Assembly (NCBI RefSeq): GCF_000508165.1
Contig: NZ_AYOZ01000023.1
Location: 1 to 64,000 of the forward strand
Source: Marinomonas profundimaris
GTDB taxonomy: Bacteria; Pseudomonadota; Gammaproteobacteria; Pseudomonadales; Marinomonadaceae
Length of the DNA: 64,000 bases
Direction of reading: 5' to 3'
Shown: positions 1-8,809 of the stretch, piece after piece
Position numbering within the stretch: the stretch's first letter is position 1
Layout of the letters: each line of letters opens with the position of its first letter
The notes under the pieces: model-generated
Databases searched by the model: none
What the model was told of the DNA's origin: nothing
The model's input: the letters and a program-made list of their open reading frames with translations, nothing else
Position numbers and translations under genes: made by a program

Positions 1-84
1 TCTAGACCGCTACTCAATGAGCAAATTCAGAATATTGAATAATGCTTACATCAATATTTTAATACGAGAAAATTCATAAGATAC

Positions 85-127
85 AAAATCCCCTATGAGT
101 AAAGTGATGCCTGATAGGGGATTTTTT
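85..127. terminator. Bidirectional intrinsic terminator
   Basis: A perfect 12-bp inverted repeat (AAAATCCCCTAT at 85-96, ATAGGGGATTTT at 114-125) with a 17-nt loop is followed by further T residues. It lies just past the stop of the minus-strand gene at 143, so it probably ends the receptor transcript. It could also end a plus-strand gene entering from outside the window. Confidence 0.8.
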
Positions 128-142
128 GTAGGCGGTGCTTAC

Positions 143-595
143 CTAAGATATTTCGAGTGTTTGTTTTACCGCCTCCTTCCAGTCTTTTTTAAGGTCAGAT
201 ATATCCATTATCTCAAGTGAACAATCAAGCCAATCCAATGCGTCTTCAATGGAAGGGAATATTCCCCCTGGAATACCAAAAACCGCAGTCACATCCATTT
301 TCTTCATTCGAGGATATTGATCAGGAGGAACAACAATCATCATGCTTTTCACAAGCGTGCGAAACTTTGTGTCGGCCCCTTTTGACATCCATTCCAGTGT
401 CGCTTTACCGACGCCAGACGCTTGTTCAAGAGAGGCTTTATCGACATAGAATCGAATAACATGAAAGGGCTCGTTTTTCTCAAACCATGTGTTCCAACCT
501 TCTAAAGAAGCCAGATGTTGTTCGAATGTCAGCTTTTCTTGTGCGATGGTAAGCGCCAATGGCCAGTGCTTATTTTCGTGTATTAAGTAGCCCAT
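143..595 (-). CDS. Conserved-looking hypothetical protein downstream of TonB receptor
   Basis: This is a soluble protein of about 150 residues without signal peptide or membrane segment. I do not recognise a family with certainty; the alternation of hydrophobic strands and helices and the central MMIVVPP strand faintly recall small STAS/SpoIIAA-like folds, which is only a guess. The frame is open upstream to a TTG at 637 that overlaps the receptor gene, but that start has no ribosome site, whereas the ATG at 595 is preceded by GGA at 7-nt spacing (inside ACGGAAACCGAA), so I prefer 595. It follows the receptor stop by about 20 nt and ends at a terminator, so it is probably co-transcribed and iron-regulated. 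Function unknown. Confidence 0.65.
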   Translation of the reverse strand: MGYLIHENKHWPLALTIAQEKLTFEQHLASLEGWNTWFEKNEPFHVIRFYVDKASLEQASGVGKATLEWMSKGADTKFRTLVKSMMIVVPPDQYPRMKKMDVTAVFGIPGGIFPSIEDALDWLDCSLEIMDISDLKKDWKEAVKQTLEIS

Positions 596-614
596 TTCGG
601 TTTCCGTCACAGCA

Positions 615-2699
615 TTAAAGTTGATACTGAATGCCAACTAAGAAGGTTCTTGGTTGAAGCAGTACAGCCGAATCCGCAGAGGCCGAACCAGCGTCCGAGC
701 GCTGAAAAATCACAGCGTCTTCATCGAAGACATTATCAATACTGGCAAACCATTCCGCTTTACCAATTTTGTAAGATGCTTTCGCGTTCGTCACAATATA
801 AGCGTCTGTTTCAGATTCAGGCTGGTTGGCCAAGTACGTAAAATAGCTGTCGGTGTAACGGACGTTTAAGCTGGCTTGCCAAGCGTCTTTGTGCCAATCC
901 AAATTGAGGCTCGATGTGACGGTCGGCGAGGTCACAAGCTCATTGCCTTCTAGGTTCGTGTCATCGGAGAACTTCACGACGTCAGTGCTTAACAGCGCGA
1001 CGGTGCCTGATAATGTGAGTTGATCCGAAACGAGTACGGTTAAGCCTTGTTCGAGGCCCCAAGTATTCACTTTGTCAGCATTAACAATGGAATACGCGCC
1101 ATCATTGCCCCAATCACCCGTTGTACTGTAGCCAAGTTGAAGATTTTTATAACGAGAATGGAAAAGGTTTTGTGTACTGCTCACGCGCCCTTCTAAGAAG
1201 GCTTGTCGTCCATAAATTTCATAAGTCCACGACGTTTCTTCTTCATATTCATAGTCATTAACGGCAAATGTACTGGTATCCAGTGTCCAGCCTGCACCGC
1301 CGGCATTATAGCCTTTGGATATTTGTGCACCCCAGCTGATATTTTCTGATTGGTGCCAGTTGATACCTACTTTCGGTAAGAGTTCTGAATAGCTTTCATC
1401 GTGGCTAAAGTCATCGGCCGTTACGCCACCGCTATAAGCGCCACCATTACGTTTTCTGGATTCATACTCATAACGTAATCCCATTGACAGAGCGACATCG
1501 TCTGTCAGTGTAAGAGACCCTTCAGTGTAAGCACTTAACGTGTCCGTTTCGTCTTCATAATGCAGATCGCCAACGCTAAAAAGCTCTGAGAATTGCTCTT
1601 CTCGCGCACGGTAATAATAAAGTCCTGCTACCGCACTCCAGTTGTCATCATCATAGTAAACCTGAGGTTCCAATACATATTCACGAGTATCAATCGTCGT
1701 GTTCGTACTGTTCACTACGGTGGTGCGGGTAAAGTCTACATCGGTTGCGGACGCGTTTAATTTAAACTGAAATGCAGAGGTAAGGTCTTGAGAGTAATCC
1801 ACGGAAACCGTGTTGGTCACAGGGTTGTGTTGAGGTTGTTTTACCGCGTTGGACACCTTATCTTTATAAGGCTTTGAGATCACCTCGTTGGCTGGGCCAG
1901 AATAATCAGAATGCGATAAGCCGATGAGTAATCTAGCGTTGTTTTCTGAATCAGGTTCAACAAGTAGCTTCCCTCTGATGTTCACGCTTTCATAAAGGCC
2001 TGGGTCATCTACACCATCATAAGATTCGTATTCAACCGAAGATTTTTTTTCCGTCCAATCCGCGGCAAGGCGGAATGCCACTGAATCTTTTGTGATGGGT
2101 CGGTTTAGAACCGCTGAAAGTTGCTGAGTATTATGGTTGCCTGTCGCGGCTCGTAATATGGTTTCATCTTCGAATACGGGATCATTCGTTTTGATGTTTA
2201 CGGTGCCTGCCATGGCATTTCGACCCACCAGCGTGCTCTGTGGGCCACGCAACACTTCCACAGTATTTACATCAAATAAGCTAATGTCGCCATAGGCCAC
2301 TTCATTGAAAGACATGGGTCTGTTGTCTAATTCGTAGCTCAGCCTAGATCGACCGCCAGCAAAAAGTGCAATGGCATTTTGAGCAGCGCCCGTTCCGTCT
2401 ATTCCTCGTACTGTCGGTGCGGTACCAGTGCCCTCCATAACAGAGACATTGGATGTTGTTTCTAAAATGTCTCTGACCGTCGTAATGCCTGCCCGACTTT
2501 GAATGGTGTCTTCATCAAAGATTTCAGCACTTTCGGCGCTTTCTTGTACCGACTGATCGAGTAAGCCAGCGGTCACAATAACGGTATCTAGAATAAACGT
2601 TTGATCGGATAGCGCGTTCTTACTTTCTTCTGCTTCTGTCATTTCAGCTACGAGTACAAGTGGTAAAAACAGTGTTGAGAGTATTGTATTTTTGAGCAT
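615..2699 (-). CDS. TonB-dependent outer-membrane receptor (iron/siderophore or heme)
   Basis: A protein of about 694 residues with a signal peptide (hydrophobic stretch after MLKNTILS), an N-terminal plug domain (residues ~45-170, with VEVLRGPQSTLVGRNAMAGTVNI typical of plugs) and a 22-strand-type barrel ending in an aromatic/hydrophobic C-terminus (GIQYQL). Such receptors import iron chelates using energy from TonB. An ATG at 2717 is also in frame, but the ATG at 2699 has a CGGAG ribosome site nine bases upstream, so 2699 is the likelier start. A Fur box sits just upstream and the heme transporter genes are divergent, so the ligand is probably heme or a siderophore; I do not see motifs that decide between them. 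Length is normal for the family. Confidence 0.9.
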   Translation of the reverse strand: MLKNTILSTLFLPLVLVAEMTEAEESKNALSDQTFILDTVIVTAGLLDQSVQESAESAEIFDEDTIQSRAGITTVRDILETTSNVSVMEGTGTAPTVRGIDGTGAAQNAIALFAGGRSRLSYELDNRPMSFNEVAYGDISLFDVNTVEVLRGPQSTLVGRNAMAGTVNIKTNDPVFEDETILRAATGNHNTQQLSAVLNRPITKDSVAFRLAADWTEKKSSVEYESYDGVDDPGLYESVNIRGKLLVEPDSENNARLLIGLSHSDYSGPANEVISKPYKDKVSNAVKQPQHNPVTNTVSVDYSQDLTSAFQFKLNASATDVDFTRTTVVNSTNTTIDTREYVLEPQVYYDDDNWSAVAGLYYYRAREEQFSELFSVGDLHYEDETDTLSAYTEGSLTLTDDVALSMGLRYEYESRKRNGGAYSGGVTADDFSHDESYSELLPKVGINWHQSENISWGAQISKGYNAGGAGWTLDTSTFAVNDYEYEEETSWTYEIYGRQAFLEGRVSSTQNLFHSRYKNLQLGYSTTGDWGNDGAYSIVNADKVNTWGLEQGLTVLVSDQLTLSGTVALLSTDVVKFSDDTNLEGNELVTSPTVTSSLNLDWHKDAWQASLNVRYTDSYFTYLANQPESETDAYIVTNAKASYKIGKAEWFASIDNVFDEDAVIFQRSDAGSASADSAVLLQPRTFLVGIQYQL

Positions 2700-2720
2700 T
2701 AACTTAATCTCCGACATTAA

Positions 2721-2735
2721 CGATAATAATTATCA
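2721..2735. promoter_or_regulatory. Fur box upstream of TonB receptor
   Basis: CGATAATAATTATCA matches the 7-1-7 Fur consensus TGATAATnATTATCA at 13 of 14 fixed positions. It lies 22 nt upstream of the preferred receptor start, in the 5' leader or core promoter, where bound Fur-Fe2+ would block transcription. It may also influence the divergent hmuT promoter. Confidence 0.85.
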
Positions 2736-2818
2736 TTAATATTACTGCGTCGTTACTCTCTAAACTACTCCATAAGCGTCCAAAAAACTCCGAGAGCGGG
2801 ACTAATATTTCAATTTTA

Positions 2819-2846
2819 TTGACACACAAACACTAACGCTTATCAT
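2819..2846 (+). promoter_or_regulatory. Candidate sigma-70 promoter of hmuT
   Basis: TTGACA (2819-2824) and TATCAT (2841-2846) are separated by 16 nt, about 30 nt before the hmuT ATG. The -10 overlaps a partial Fur half-site (GCTTATCATT), so iron repression of the transporter is plausible but less clear than at the receptor. Confidence 0.6.
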
Positions 2847-2875
2847 TTCCATTTATTGCATACTGTGGATTGAAT

Positions 2876-3793
2876 ATGACTAAATACCGATTATTGTTTT
2901 TGGGTTGTCTTATTGCGTTGACCAGCGCTATCACTAAGGCGACTCCTCCCGAGCGAATTGCGGTGGCTGGCGGCTCTATAACAGAAATCATTTATCGTCT
3001 TGGCGAGCAAAATCGCATTATTGGCGTGGATTCCACTAGTATTTTCCCAGAAGAGGCTAAAGAATTTCCAAGCTTGGGTTATGTCCGAAATATTGCTGTC
3101 GAAGGTGTGCTCTCTTTAAACCCAGACTTATTGTTAGGTGAGGAAGATACCGGCCCTATTAAAGCCGTTGAGCAAATAGCCTCTGTCGGGGTAAAAACAG
3201 ACATAATAGAAAAAGATAATACGCTGCCAGCCTTACAAGAAAAAATCATGCACATCGCATCGTTGCTGGAGGTCAAAGAAAAAGGAACCGCACTTTTAGA
3301 GGACATTCAAATAGACCTTGATGCGCTGTCTTACGCGAAACAACACCTTCCAGATTCGGTTAAAAAATCACCGCCTAAAGTCTTGTTTTTTCTTACATTA
3401 GAAAATGGCTCGCCCATTGCTTCTGGCTCTGGCACTCCTGCTCATACCGTTGTTGAAGAAGCAGGCGCAATAAACCTATTGGCAGATTATGATGGGTGGA
3501 TAAAGCTTTCTCCAGAATCCGCATTGGAATTAGACCCTGATGTCATTATTGTCATGAATCGACGTCAAGATGTCTTTAAACAAATAGACGACCTGCCTCA
3601 CTTCAAATATCTGAAAGCCGTGAAAAACAAAGCGGTATATATAATAGATGGCATTTACCTTCTTGGTTTTGGCCCCCGCACACCACAAGCGATTGTCGAA
3701 TTAGGCACCATGATTCATAAAGATTTTCCGTTGCCGGTGGGTTATAAGTTTCGTTATCCGCGTGATGATCTCGCATCAATGGCAGAGCGTTAA
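2876..3793 (+). CDS. hmuT: Heme ABC transporter, periplasmic binding protein HmuT
   Basis: A binding protein of about 305 residues in the TroA/BtuF-like family, with an N-terminal signal peptide (basic MTKYR, then a hydrophobic core to ~residue 24). The motif RIAVAGGSITEIIYRLGEQ and the later SLNPDLLLGEEDTGP are typical of HmuT. It would carry heme across the periplasm to HmuU. A TTG six bases upstream is in frame, but the ATG at 2876 is the natural start. The gene is followed after 3 nt by the permease and then the ATPase, the standard hmuTUV order. No heme-degrading or hmuS-like gene is present here. Confidence 0.88.
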   Translation: MTKYRLLFLGCLIALTSAITKATPPERIAVAGGSITEIIYRLGEQNRIIGVDSTSIFPEEAKEFPSLGYVRNIAVEGVLSLNPDLLLGEEDTGPIKAVEQIASVGVKTDIIEKDNTLPALQEKIMHIASLLEVKEKGTALLEDIQIDLDALSYAKQHLPDSVKKSPPKVLFFLTLENGSPIASGSGTPAHTVVEEAGAINLLADYDGWIKLSPESALELDPDVIIVMNRRQDVFKQIDDLPHFKYLKAVKNKAVYIIDGIYLLGFGPRTPQAIVELGTMIHKDFPLPVGYKFRYPRDDLASMAER

Positions 3794-3796
3794 GAT

Positions 3797-4855
3797 ATGC
3801 AAGAAATGATAATGCTTAATAAGAAACGAGGTAAGCGTCAAATTATGGCGATCCCCGTGACTTTGGGGTTGCTGATTTGCTCTGCTTTCTTAGCGTTAGT
3901 CATCGGTGCTGTATCCTTATCGGAAAGCGATATTTTAACCTTTGTTAGCCATGGTTTTTCACAAACACACAGCTCATTAAGCACACGAGTTTTGTTTGAA
4001 ATTCGATTGCCCAGGACGGTTTTGTCTCTTGGTGTTGGCGGTGCACTGGGGCTATGTGGTGCAGCCATGCAAGCGCTTTTCAGAAATCCACTCGCCGATC
4101 CTAGTTTAATTGGGGTCGCTGGTGGCGGCGCCTTGGGAGCTGTGACCGTTATTGTACTTGGCCACTCGATGTTTCCTCAGGCAATGGACGTGATTGGTAT
4201 ATATGCGCTACCAATAGGCGCAATGCTTGGCTGTCTGGGTGTTTGTGCCATTATCTATCGGTTAAGCAATCGCCAAGGTCAGTTCACCATTATTACCTTA
4301 TTGCTATCAGGCATTGCAGTAAATGCGATTGTTGGTTCTCTCATTGGAATTTTGACATTGGTGAGCAGTGACAGTGAATTAAGAGAGCTGACTTTTTGGA
4401 CAATGGGAAACTTGGGTGGCAACAGCTGGGCATTAACCTTACCAGTGTTGGTTTTAATTTTTATTAGCTTGATAGGACTTAGTCGGCTCGCAAAACCACT
4501 CAACCTGTATTTATTGGGTGAAGCGCAAGCGCAACACCTTGGTGTCTCTGTGTCGAATTTAAAGAAAAAGGTATTTATTTATACTGCGATGGCAGTTGGC
4601 GCGGCGGTATCCATTAGTGGAATGATTGGGTTTGTTGGGTTTGTCGTCCCTCATTTAGTCAGAATTCTGATTGGTCCAGATCATCGTTTTCTTTTTCCCG
4701 TCAGCATGTTGTTTGGCGCCAGTTTTTTAACCATAACAGACGTTATTGCACGTATTGTTATTATTCCGGCCGAACTTCCCATTGGCTTGGTGACAAGTGC
4801 GCTGGGTGGTCCTTTCTTCTTATTTGTTTTATACAAACAAACAAGTCGATATTAA
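3797..4855 (+). CDS. hmuU: Heme ABC transporter permease HmuU
   Basis: A polytopic inner-membrane protein of 352 residues in the FecCD/BtuC permease family, with about ten hydrophobic segments. Diagnostic stretches are RLPRTVLSLGVGGALGLCGAAMQALFRNPLADP near residue 70 and the GFVGFVVPHLVRILIGPDHR segment near residue 285, which contacts the ATPase. It forms the heme channel as a dimer. It starts 3 nt after hmuT, so translation is probably coupled. In-frame ATGs at residues 4 and 6 are alternative starts, since none has a strong ribosome site. Confidence 0.88.
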   Translation: MQEMIMLNKKRGKRQIMAIPVTLGLLICSAFLALVIGAVSLSESDILTFVSHGFSQTHSSLSTRVLFEIRLPRTVLSLGVGGALGLCGAAMQALFRNPLADPSLIGVAGGGALGAVTVIVLGHSMFPQAMDVIGIYALPIGAMLGCLGVCAIIYRLSNRQGQFTIITLLLSGIAVNAIVGSLIGILTLVSSDSELRELTFWTMGNLGGNSWALTLPVLVLIFISLIGLSRLAKPLNLYLLGEAQAQHLGVSVSNLKKKVFIYTAMAVGAAVSISGMIGFVGFVVPHLVRILIGPDHRFLFPVSMLFGASFLTITDVIARIVIIPAELPIGLVTSALGGPFFLFVLYKQTSRY

Positions 4856-4879
4856 TTTAGAGGTCACAGGAAGCGCTTC

Positions 4880-5674
4880 ATGAATATTGAAATACAAGCA
4901 TTGTCTATTTCTGTTGGTAGAAAAACCTTACTAGACACCATCGACTTAACGATTAAACCCAATGAATTAAGCATACTGATTGGACCTAATGGTGCGGGGA
5001 AGTCCACCTTACTGAAGGCATGTTCTGGAGATATGCTTCCCAGTGAAGGTGACATATCTATTAACAAAAAATCCATTTCCTCGTTCACACCACTCGAACT
5101 TGCCAATACACGAGCCGTTATGACTCAATCCTATCAAATGGGATTTAGTTTCACTGTGATGGAAGTCGTGTCTATGGGCTGCTTTAACTATGAAGAACAA
5201 ATATCTCAAGTGCAGAAGCAAGATATTATCCACGATGTGATGAGCTTTATGGACATAGAGCACCTTGCAGAACGCAGTTTTATAACACTGTCAGGTGGTG
5301 AACAACAACGCACTCAACTGGCGAGAGTATTAGCGCAGCTATGGTTACCCTACGAACAAGTCGAAGCGCGTTATTTATTTCTTGATGAGCCGACATCAAG
5401 CCTAGATGTGTTCCATCAATATCATGTGCTATCGCTGGCAAAAGAACTGACTAAACGTAATATTGGTGTGTTGGCGGTTATCCATGATTTGTCTTTAGCG
5501 GCCAGTTTCGCCGATCAATTAGTATTATTAAATAACGGAAAAATTGTGACGAAAGGCCGACCTGAAAGTGTTTTACAACGATCACATCTTGAACGTGTTT
5601 ATGGCATAAAAGCAGAATATTACCATCATTCACAAGCGGTAAAACCTTCAATCATACTCGACCAAAATCAATAA
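4880..5674 (+). CDS. hmuV: Heme ABC transporter ATPase HmuV
   Basis: A 264-residue ABC ATPase. Walker A is GPNGAGKST (residues ~35-43), the signature is LSGGEQQR, and Walker B is YLFLDEPTSSLD, followed by the switch His in VIHDLSLA; all catalytic residues are present. It is similar in length to other HmuV proteins and powers the HmuU dimer. A ribosome site AGGA lies 8 nt before the ATG. It is the last gene of hmuTUV; no clear terminator follows, and a new Fur-controlled promoter lies in the next gap. Confidence 0.88.
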   Translation: MNIEIQALSISVGRKTLLDTIDLTIKPNELSILIGPNGAGKSTLLKACSGDMLPSEGDISINKKSISSFTPLELANTRAVMTQSYQMGFSFTVMEVVSMGCFNYEEQISQVQKQDIIHDVMSFMDIEHLAERSFITLSGGEQQRTQLARVLAQLWLPYEQVEARYLFLDEPTSSLDVFHQYHVLSLAKELTKRNIGVLAVIHDLSLAASFADQLVLLNNGKIVTKGRPESVLQRSHLERVYGIKAEYYHHSQAVKPSIILDQNQ

Positions 5675-5684
5675 AATTCTAACA

Positions 5685-5713
5685 TTGACACCTATTTTGA
5701 TAATCATTCTCAT
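5685..5713 (+). promoter_or_regulatory. Fur-controlled promoter of the AraC-type regulator
   Basis: A TTGACA -35 (5685-5690) and a weak TCTCAT -10 (5708-5713) are 17 nt apart. The Fur box TGATAATCATTCTCA (5698-5712) differs from TGATAATnATTATCA at one position and covers the spacer and -10, so Fur should repress the regulator in iron-replete cells. Confidence 0.8.
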
Positions 5714-5797
5714 TTGTGCTAATTTGGTGTGAATCGCTACTCGTTTTCATCGCCGCGAAAAACCCTTAGTCACAGAATTGCTTTTAGGATGTTATAA

Positions 5798-6691
5798 ATG
5801 ACAAATCAGTTGCAGGGTCATATTTCTCAAACTGAGCTCAAGGGTTTTAATAGTCGAATGTCTGATTTGGGCATTACCCCCACACTGTCTCTTTCAGACA
5901 AGAAAGGAGAGTGCTTATTGGCGCATGCTGATTTTATGGCATTCGAAGGGAGTTTTTCCGCAAAGCCTTCTCCATTTCTAATGCTCAACCTTTGCACCGG
6001 TCACATAGGCCGTATGAAGCGGGAAGGCGAAGGACCATCGCTAGAAGGTATGTTGCGACCTGGAACAGTTGCCATGGCCTTACCGGAAACCATTGCGTCA
6101 GGATACTGGCCTAAAACCCAGATGTTAGGAATAGCGATTAAACTTGATGCTTTTACCTCAACCAATGGGGAAAATATTGATATAGAAAAGCTGATTCCTG
6201 CTGCGTCTCAACTTCATAATGATCCATTATTAACGGCTGTTATGACCGCATTATGGAGAGATGCAGAAGTGCATGGTTTATCGGGCGCTTTTTTTGAACA
6301 AGGGATTTACACGTTATTAACTAGACTGGCAGGTTATGAGTCGAAAAGCCTACAAAAAGCAATCGTTTACCCTTTAAACGGTCGGCGCTTACAACGTACT
6401 TTAGATTTTATGGAAAGTCGCCTTGGAGGAGACATTAGTGTGGCGGAACTCGCTGACTTAACGGGTCAAGATGTCCGCTCATTTACGCGCTCATTTCAGG
6501 CATCAACAGGATTTTCACCTTATGCTTACTTCACATATCGTCGTATGGAATACGCAAAACAACTGTTAGTCGATCAATCGATGATGATCACGGACATCGC
6601 GTTGCAAGTTGGTTACGCTAACCCGAGTAAATTCTCTGCGGCCTTTAGACGTATTGTGGGCGTGACGCCTAACGTATGGCGCAAACAATAA
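5798..6691 (+). CDS. AraC-family transcriptional regulator, iron-linked
   Basis: A 297-residue protein with a variable N-terminal sensing region (1-190) and a C-terminal AraC double helix-turn-helix (about 200-297: DISVAELADLTGQDVRSFTRSF, then MITDIALQVGYANPSKFSAAFRRIVGVTP). The start has AGGA eight bases upstream. A near-perfect Fur box precedes it and hmuTUV lies just upstream, so it is probably an iron-starvation activator responding to an imported chelate, in the manner of PchR; the ligand is not evident from sequence. No close match to a named protein is claimed. Confidence 0.82.
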   Translation: MTNQLQGHISQTELKGFNSRMSDLGITPTLSLSDKKGECLLAHADFMAFEGSFSAKPSPFLMLNLCTGHIGRMKREGEGPSLEGMLRPGTVAMALPETIASGYWPKTQMLGIAIKLDAFTSTNGENIDIEKLIPAASQLHNDPLLTAVMTALWRDAEVHGLSGAFFEQGIYTLLTRLAGYESKSLQKAIVYPLNGRRLQRTLDFMESRLGGDISVAELADLTGQDVRSFTRSFQASTGFSPYAYFTYRRMEYAKQLLVDQSMMITDIALQVGYANPSKFSAAFRRIVGVTPNVWRKQ

Positions 6692-7110
6692 ATCAACAAC
6701 GGCATTTGTCGTGATCAAATAAAATAGAGCACCACGTTTTCGTTCATCTAGCGTTATGCATTCTTTTTGATTATTTGGATTCGCCATCATTGTGCCCTGC
6801 ACTTCTCGGCATTACCTAAATCGTTTTACAAAACCCTCAAAATACCTTCCTTTTTAACAAGGACAAGTCCCATATTCAGGCCCATTTGTTTCATTCCTTA
6901 CCCCATCGCTCTATCCGATATTGCTTTGGCAATTTGCCCCGTATTTTTTTGAAGAAAGTGGCAGATTTGTAATCCTTTCAATGAGGTAGGTTTGTCTACA
7001 TTCGATTTTGGCTGATCCGTCTGAAAACTAGAAACCAATTCACCTTGCGTTCTCATAGGTAAAACCGAAAAATAAGACAACCACTCAGTCTAAGCCATGA
7101 GCATAACGAG
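6692..7110. other. Non-coding gap with one gene remnant
   Basis: There is no credible intact gene in these 419 bases. The only recognisable content is the 3' stump of an AraC-family gene at 6891-6960 (minus strand). The remainder is AT-rich and probably carries the promoter for the LysR gene starting at 7111, though I find no convincing -35/-10 pair. Confidence 0.6.
6891..6960 (-). pseudogene. 3' remnant of a second NimR-like AraC regulator gene
   Basis: Read on the minus strand, the last 21 codons plus stop are FFKKIRGKLPKQYRIERWGKE, against FFKKALGKSPRQYRIERWGKE at the end of the intact regulator at 8810 (17 of 21 identical). The DNA is similar up to 6960 and then diverges abruptly, leaving no helix-turn-helix or sensing domain. 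It is therefore a truncated paralogue, not a gene. The intact pair lies 1.9 kb away in the same orientation. Confidence 0.85.
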
Positions 7111-8040
7111 ATGATTCACCGTGTTAATCTAAATTTACTGCGTTCATTAAAGGTGCTGCTGGAAGAGCGACATGTCAGCCGCGCGGCCGAAAAATTGAAT
7201 CTGACGCAGTCTGCGGTAAGCCGTCAGCTTAGCCAACTCAGAACGTTATTTTCAGACCCATTGCTGATCCGAGAAGGCAATACGCTGATCCCCACGCCAA
7301 AAGCGCTGCAGTTGCAGGCAAAACTTGAGCACTGGTTTGTTGAGCTCGATGACCTACTGGTCGACGATGTGTTTGACCCAAAACTCTGGCAAGGTGAGTT
7401 TGTTCTGTCTTCCAGCGACTACGTGGCGCAGTATCTGTTACCTGATATTGTTGGGCTGTTGGCTGAACAAGCGCCTCAAGTGTTGATGACCTATCACCTC
7501 TGGCAACCCGATTTAATTCAGCAATTGGCCACGTCAAATATTCAACTGGCATCGAGTATGTCGCTGACTCAACCTGACGGCGTGTCGTCTATTCAAATTG
7601 GCGAAGACAATCCTGTCTGTGTGATGCGAGCGTCGCATCCCTTGGCCGTGAAGGAACAAATAACCGTCGCAGACATACTCGACTATGCGCACATCAAAGT
7701 GATTGGCGGTGGCGACAAAGACCGTTATGTGGACGATGCGCTCGCAAAATTAGGCGAGAAACGCCGTATCGCGCTTAACGTTCCTTTCTTTCACGCCGCG
7801 TCCCAATCCTTGTGTCAGAGTGACCTTTTGTTGGTGATTCCCGAGCACATCGCTCGCAATTTAAAGAAGCACTTTCCTATTGCCTACAAACCTCTTCCCG
7901 TCACGACACCACGCCATAAGTACTGGCTGATTTGGCACGCTAAATACGACAATGAACCTTCCCATGTATGGATACGGAATCTCGTTTTGCAGGTGATGTC
8001 AAAAGCCGCGTATTCCATAAACTATGATTTAAAATCATAA
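7111..8040 (+). CDS. LysR-family transcriptional regulator
   Basis: A 309-residue regulator with the LysR winged helix-turn-helix at residues 5-65 (NLLRSLKVLLEERHVSRAAEKLNLTQSAVSRQLSQLR) and a type 2 periplasmic-binding-protein-like effector domain. It sits 74 bp upstream of a LysE/RhtB exporter gene in the same direction, so it may regulate that exporter; LysR proteins are more often divergent from their target, so this is only an inference. The ribosome site is weak. The effector is unknown. Confidence 0.85.
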   Translation: MIHRVNLNLLRSLKVLLEERHVSRAAEKLNLTQSAVSRQLSQLRTLFSDPLLIREGNTLIPTPKALQLQAKLEHWFVELDDLLVDDVFDPKLWQGEFVLSSSDYVAQYLLPDIVGLLAEQAPQVLMTYHLWQPDLIQQLATSNIQLASSMSLTQPDGVSSIQIGEDNPVCVMRASHPLAVKEQITVADILDYAHIKVIGGGDKDRYVDDALAKLGEKRRIALNVPFFHAASQSLCQSDLLLVIPEHIARNLKKHFPIAYKPLPVTTPRHKYWLIWHAKYDNEPSHVWIRNLVLQVMSKAAYSINYDLKS

Positions 8041-8114
8041 GATAGATGAGAAATGATGATTTCATATAATAGCTCTGACTTGTTACTGTTCCTTCATTAT
8101 CAGGGAGTTTATTT

Positions 8115-8729
8115 ATGACATTGTCCATTTGGTTTTCTCTTTTCACTATTTGCCTTCTCGGCGCCATGTCGCCAGGCCCTAGCCTCGCCATGGTGATGAA
8201 GCACAGCTTGGCCGGCGGCCGCCTAAACGGGTTGGCGACGTCGTGGGCACACGCCGCGGGTATCGGCCTCTATGCCTTAATCTCATTACTAGGTCTTGCG
8301 GTGGTGTTTCATCAGCTGCCTTTACTATTTAAAGCAATCAGTTACGCTGGGGTGATTTACTTGGTTTACCTTGGAATAAACGCACTGCGCTCAAAAGGCG
8401 GCATTGCGGAAAGAATGGAATCAGGCAACGCAGTCAGCGTGTTCCAGTCGGCCAAAGAAGGGTTTTTGATATCGATTCTCAGCCCCAAAATTGCGTTATT
8501 TTTCGCGGCTTTGTTCAGCCCTTTTGTCGCAACCGTACATGACATGACGGGAAAAATCATGATGATCGCCACGCCATTTCTCGTGGATGGATTATGGTAT
8601 ACCGTGATCGTTGTGTTGCTTTCTAACCCAAGGTTATTAGACAAACTACGACAGAACGCAGTCATCATTGATCGTCTGACGGGCTTAGCTCTGCTTTTCT
8701 TGGCGCTGCGTATTCTTATGACTATCTAA
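8115..8729 (+). CDS. LysE/RhtB-family amino-acid exporter
   Basis: A 204-residue inner-membrane protein with about six hydrophobic segments. The N-terminal GAMSPGPSLAMVMKHSLAGGRLNG is the family hallmark (PGP motif plus glycine-rich turn). Members export amino acids or homoserine lactone-like compounds out of the cytoplasm; the substrate cannot be told here. GGGAG lies 8 nt before the ATG. It follows the LysR gene and ends about 80 bp from the convergent NimR-like gene. Confidence 0.85.
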   Translation: MTLSIWFSLFTICLLGAMSPGPSLAMVMKHSLAGGRLNGLATSWAHAAGIGLYALISLLGLAVVFHQLPLLFKAISYAGVIYLVYLGINALRSKGGIAERMESGNAVSVFQSAKEGFLISILSPKIALFFAALFSPFVATVHDMTGKIMMIATPFLVDGLWYTVIVVLLSNPRLLDKLRQNAVIIDRLTGLALLFLALRILMTI

Positions 8730-8809
8730 TACTTCATATCGATCAAATAGAGCAGCCACAAGAGGCGATGTCACTCAAAACCTGTTCTTCTAACGGTAAA
8801 AACGTCGCT

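Noticed and set aside
217..459. 80-residue plus-strand frame opposite the first gene
   Set aside because: Antisense shadow of the minus-strand gene, which has the better start and context.
2831..2845. Second Fur box in front of hmuT
   Set aside because: Only 9 of 14 fixed positions match; kept as a half-site note rather than a separate site.
6714..6734. Similarity of GATCAAAT...AGAGCA to 8748-8766
   Set aside because: Short AT-rich match at non-collinear distance from the remnant; it may be chance and does not extend the duplication.
6767..7080. Short frames in the gap before the LysR gene
   Set aside because: They run through the AraC remnant in wrong frames or strands and have no start signals.
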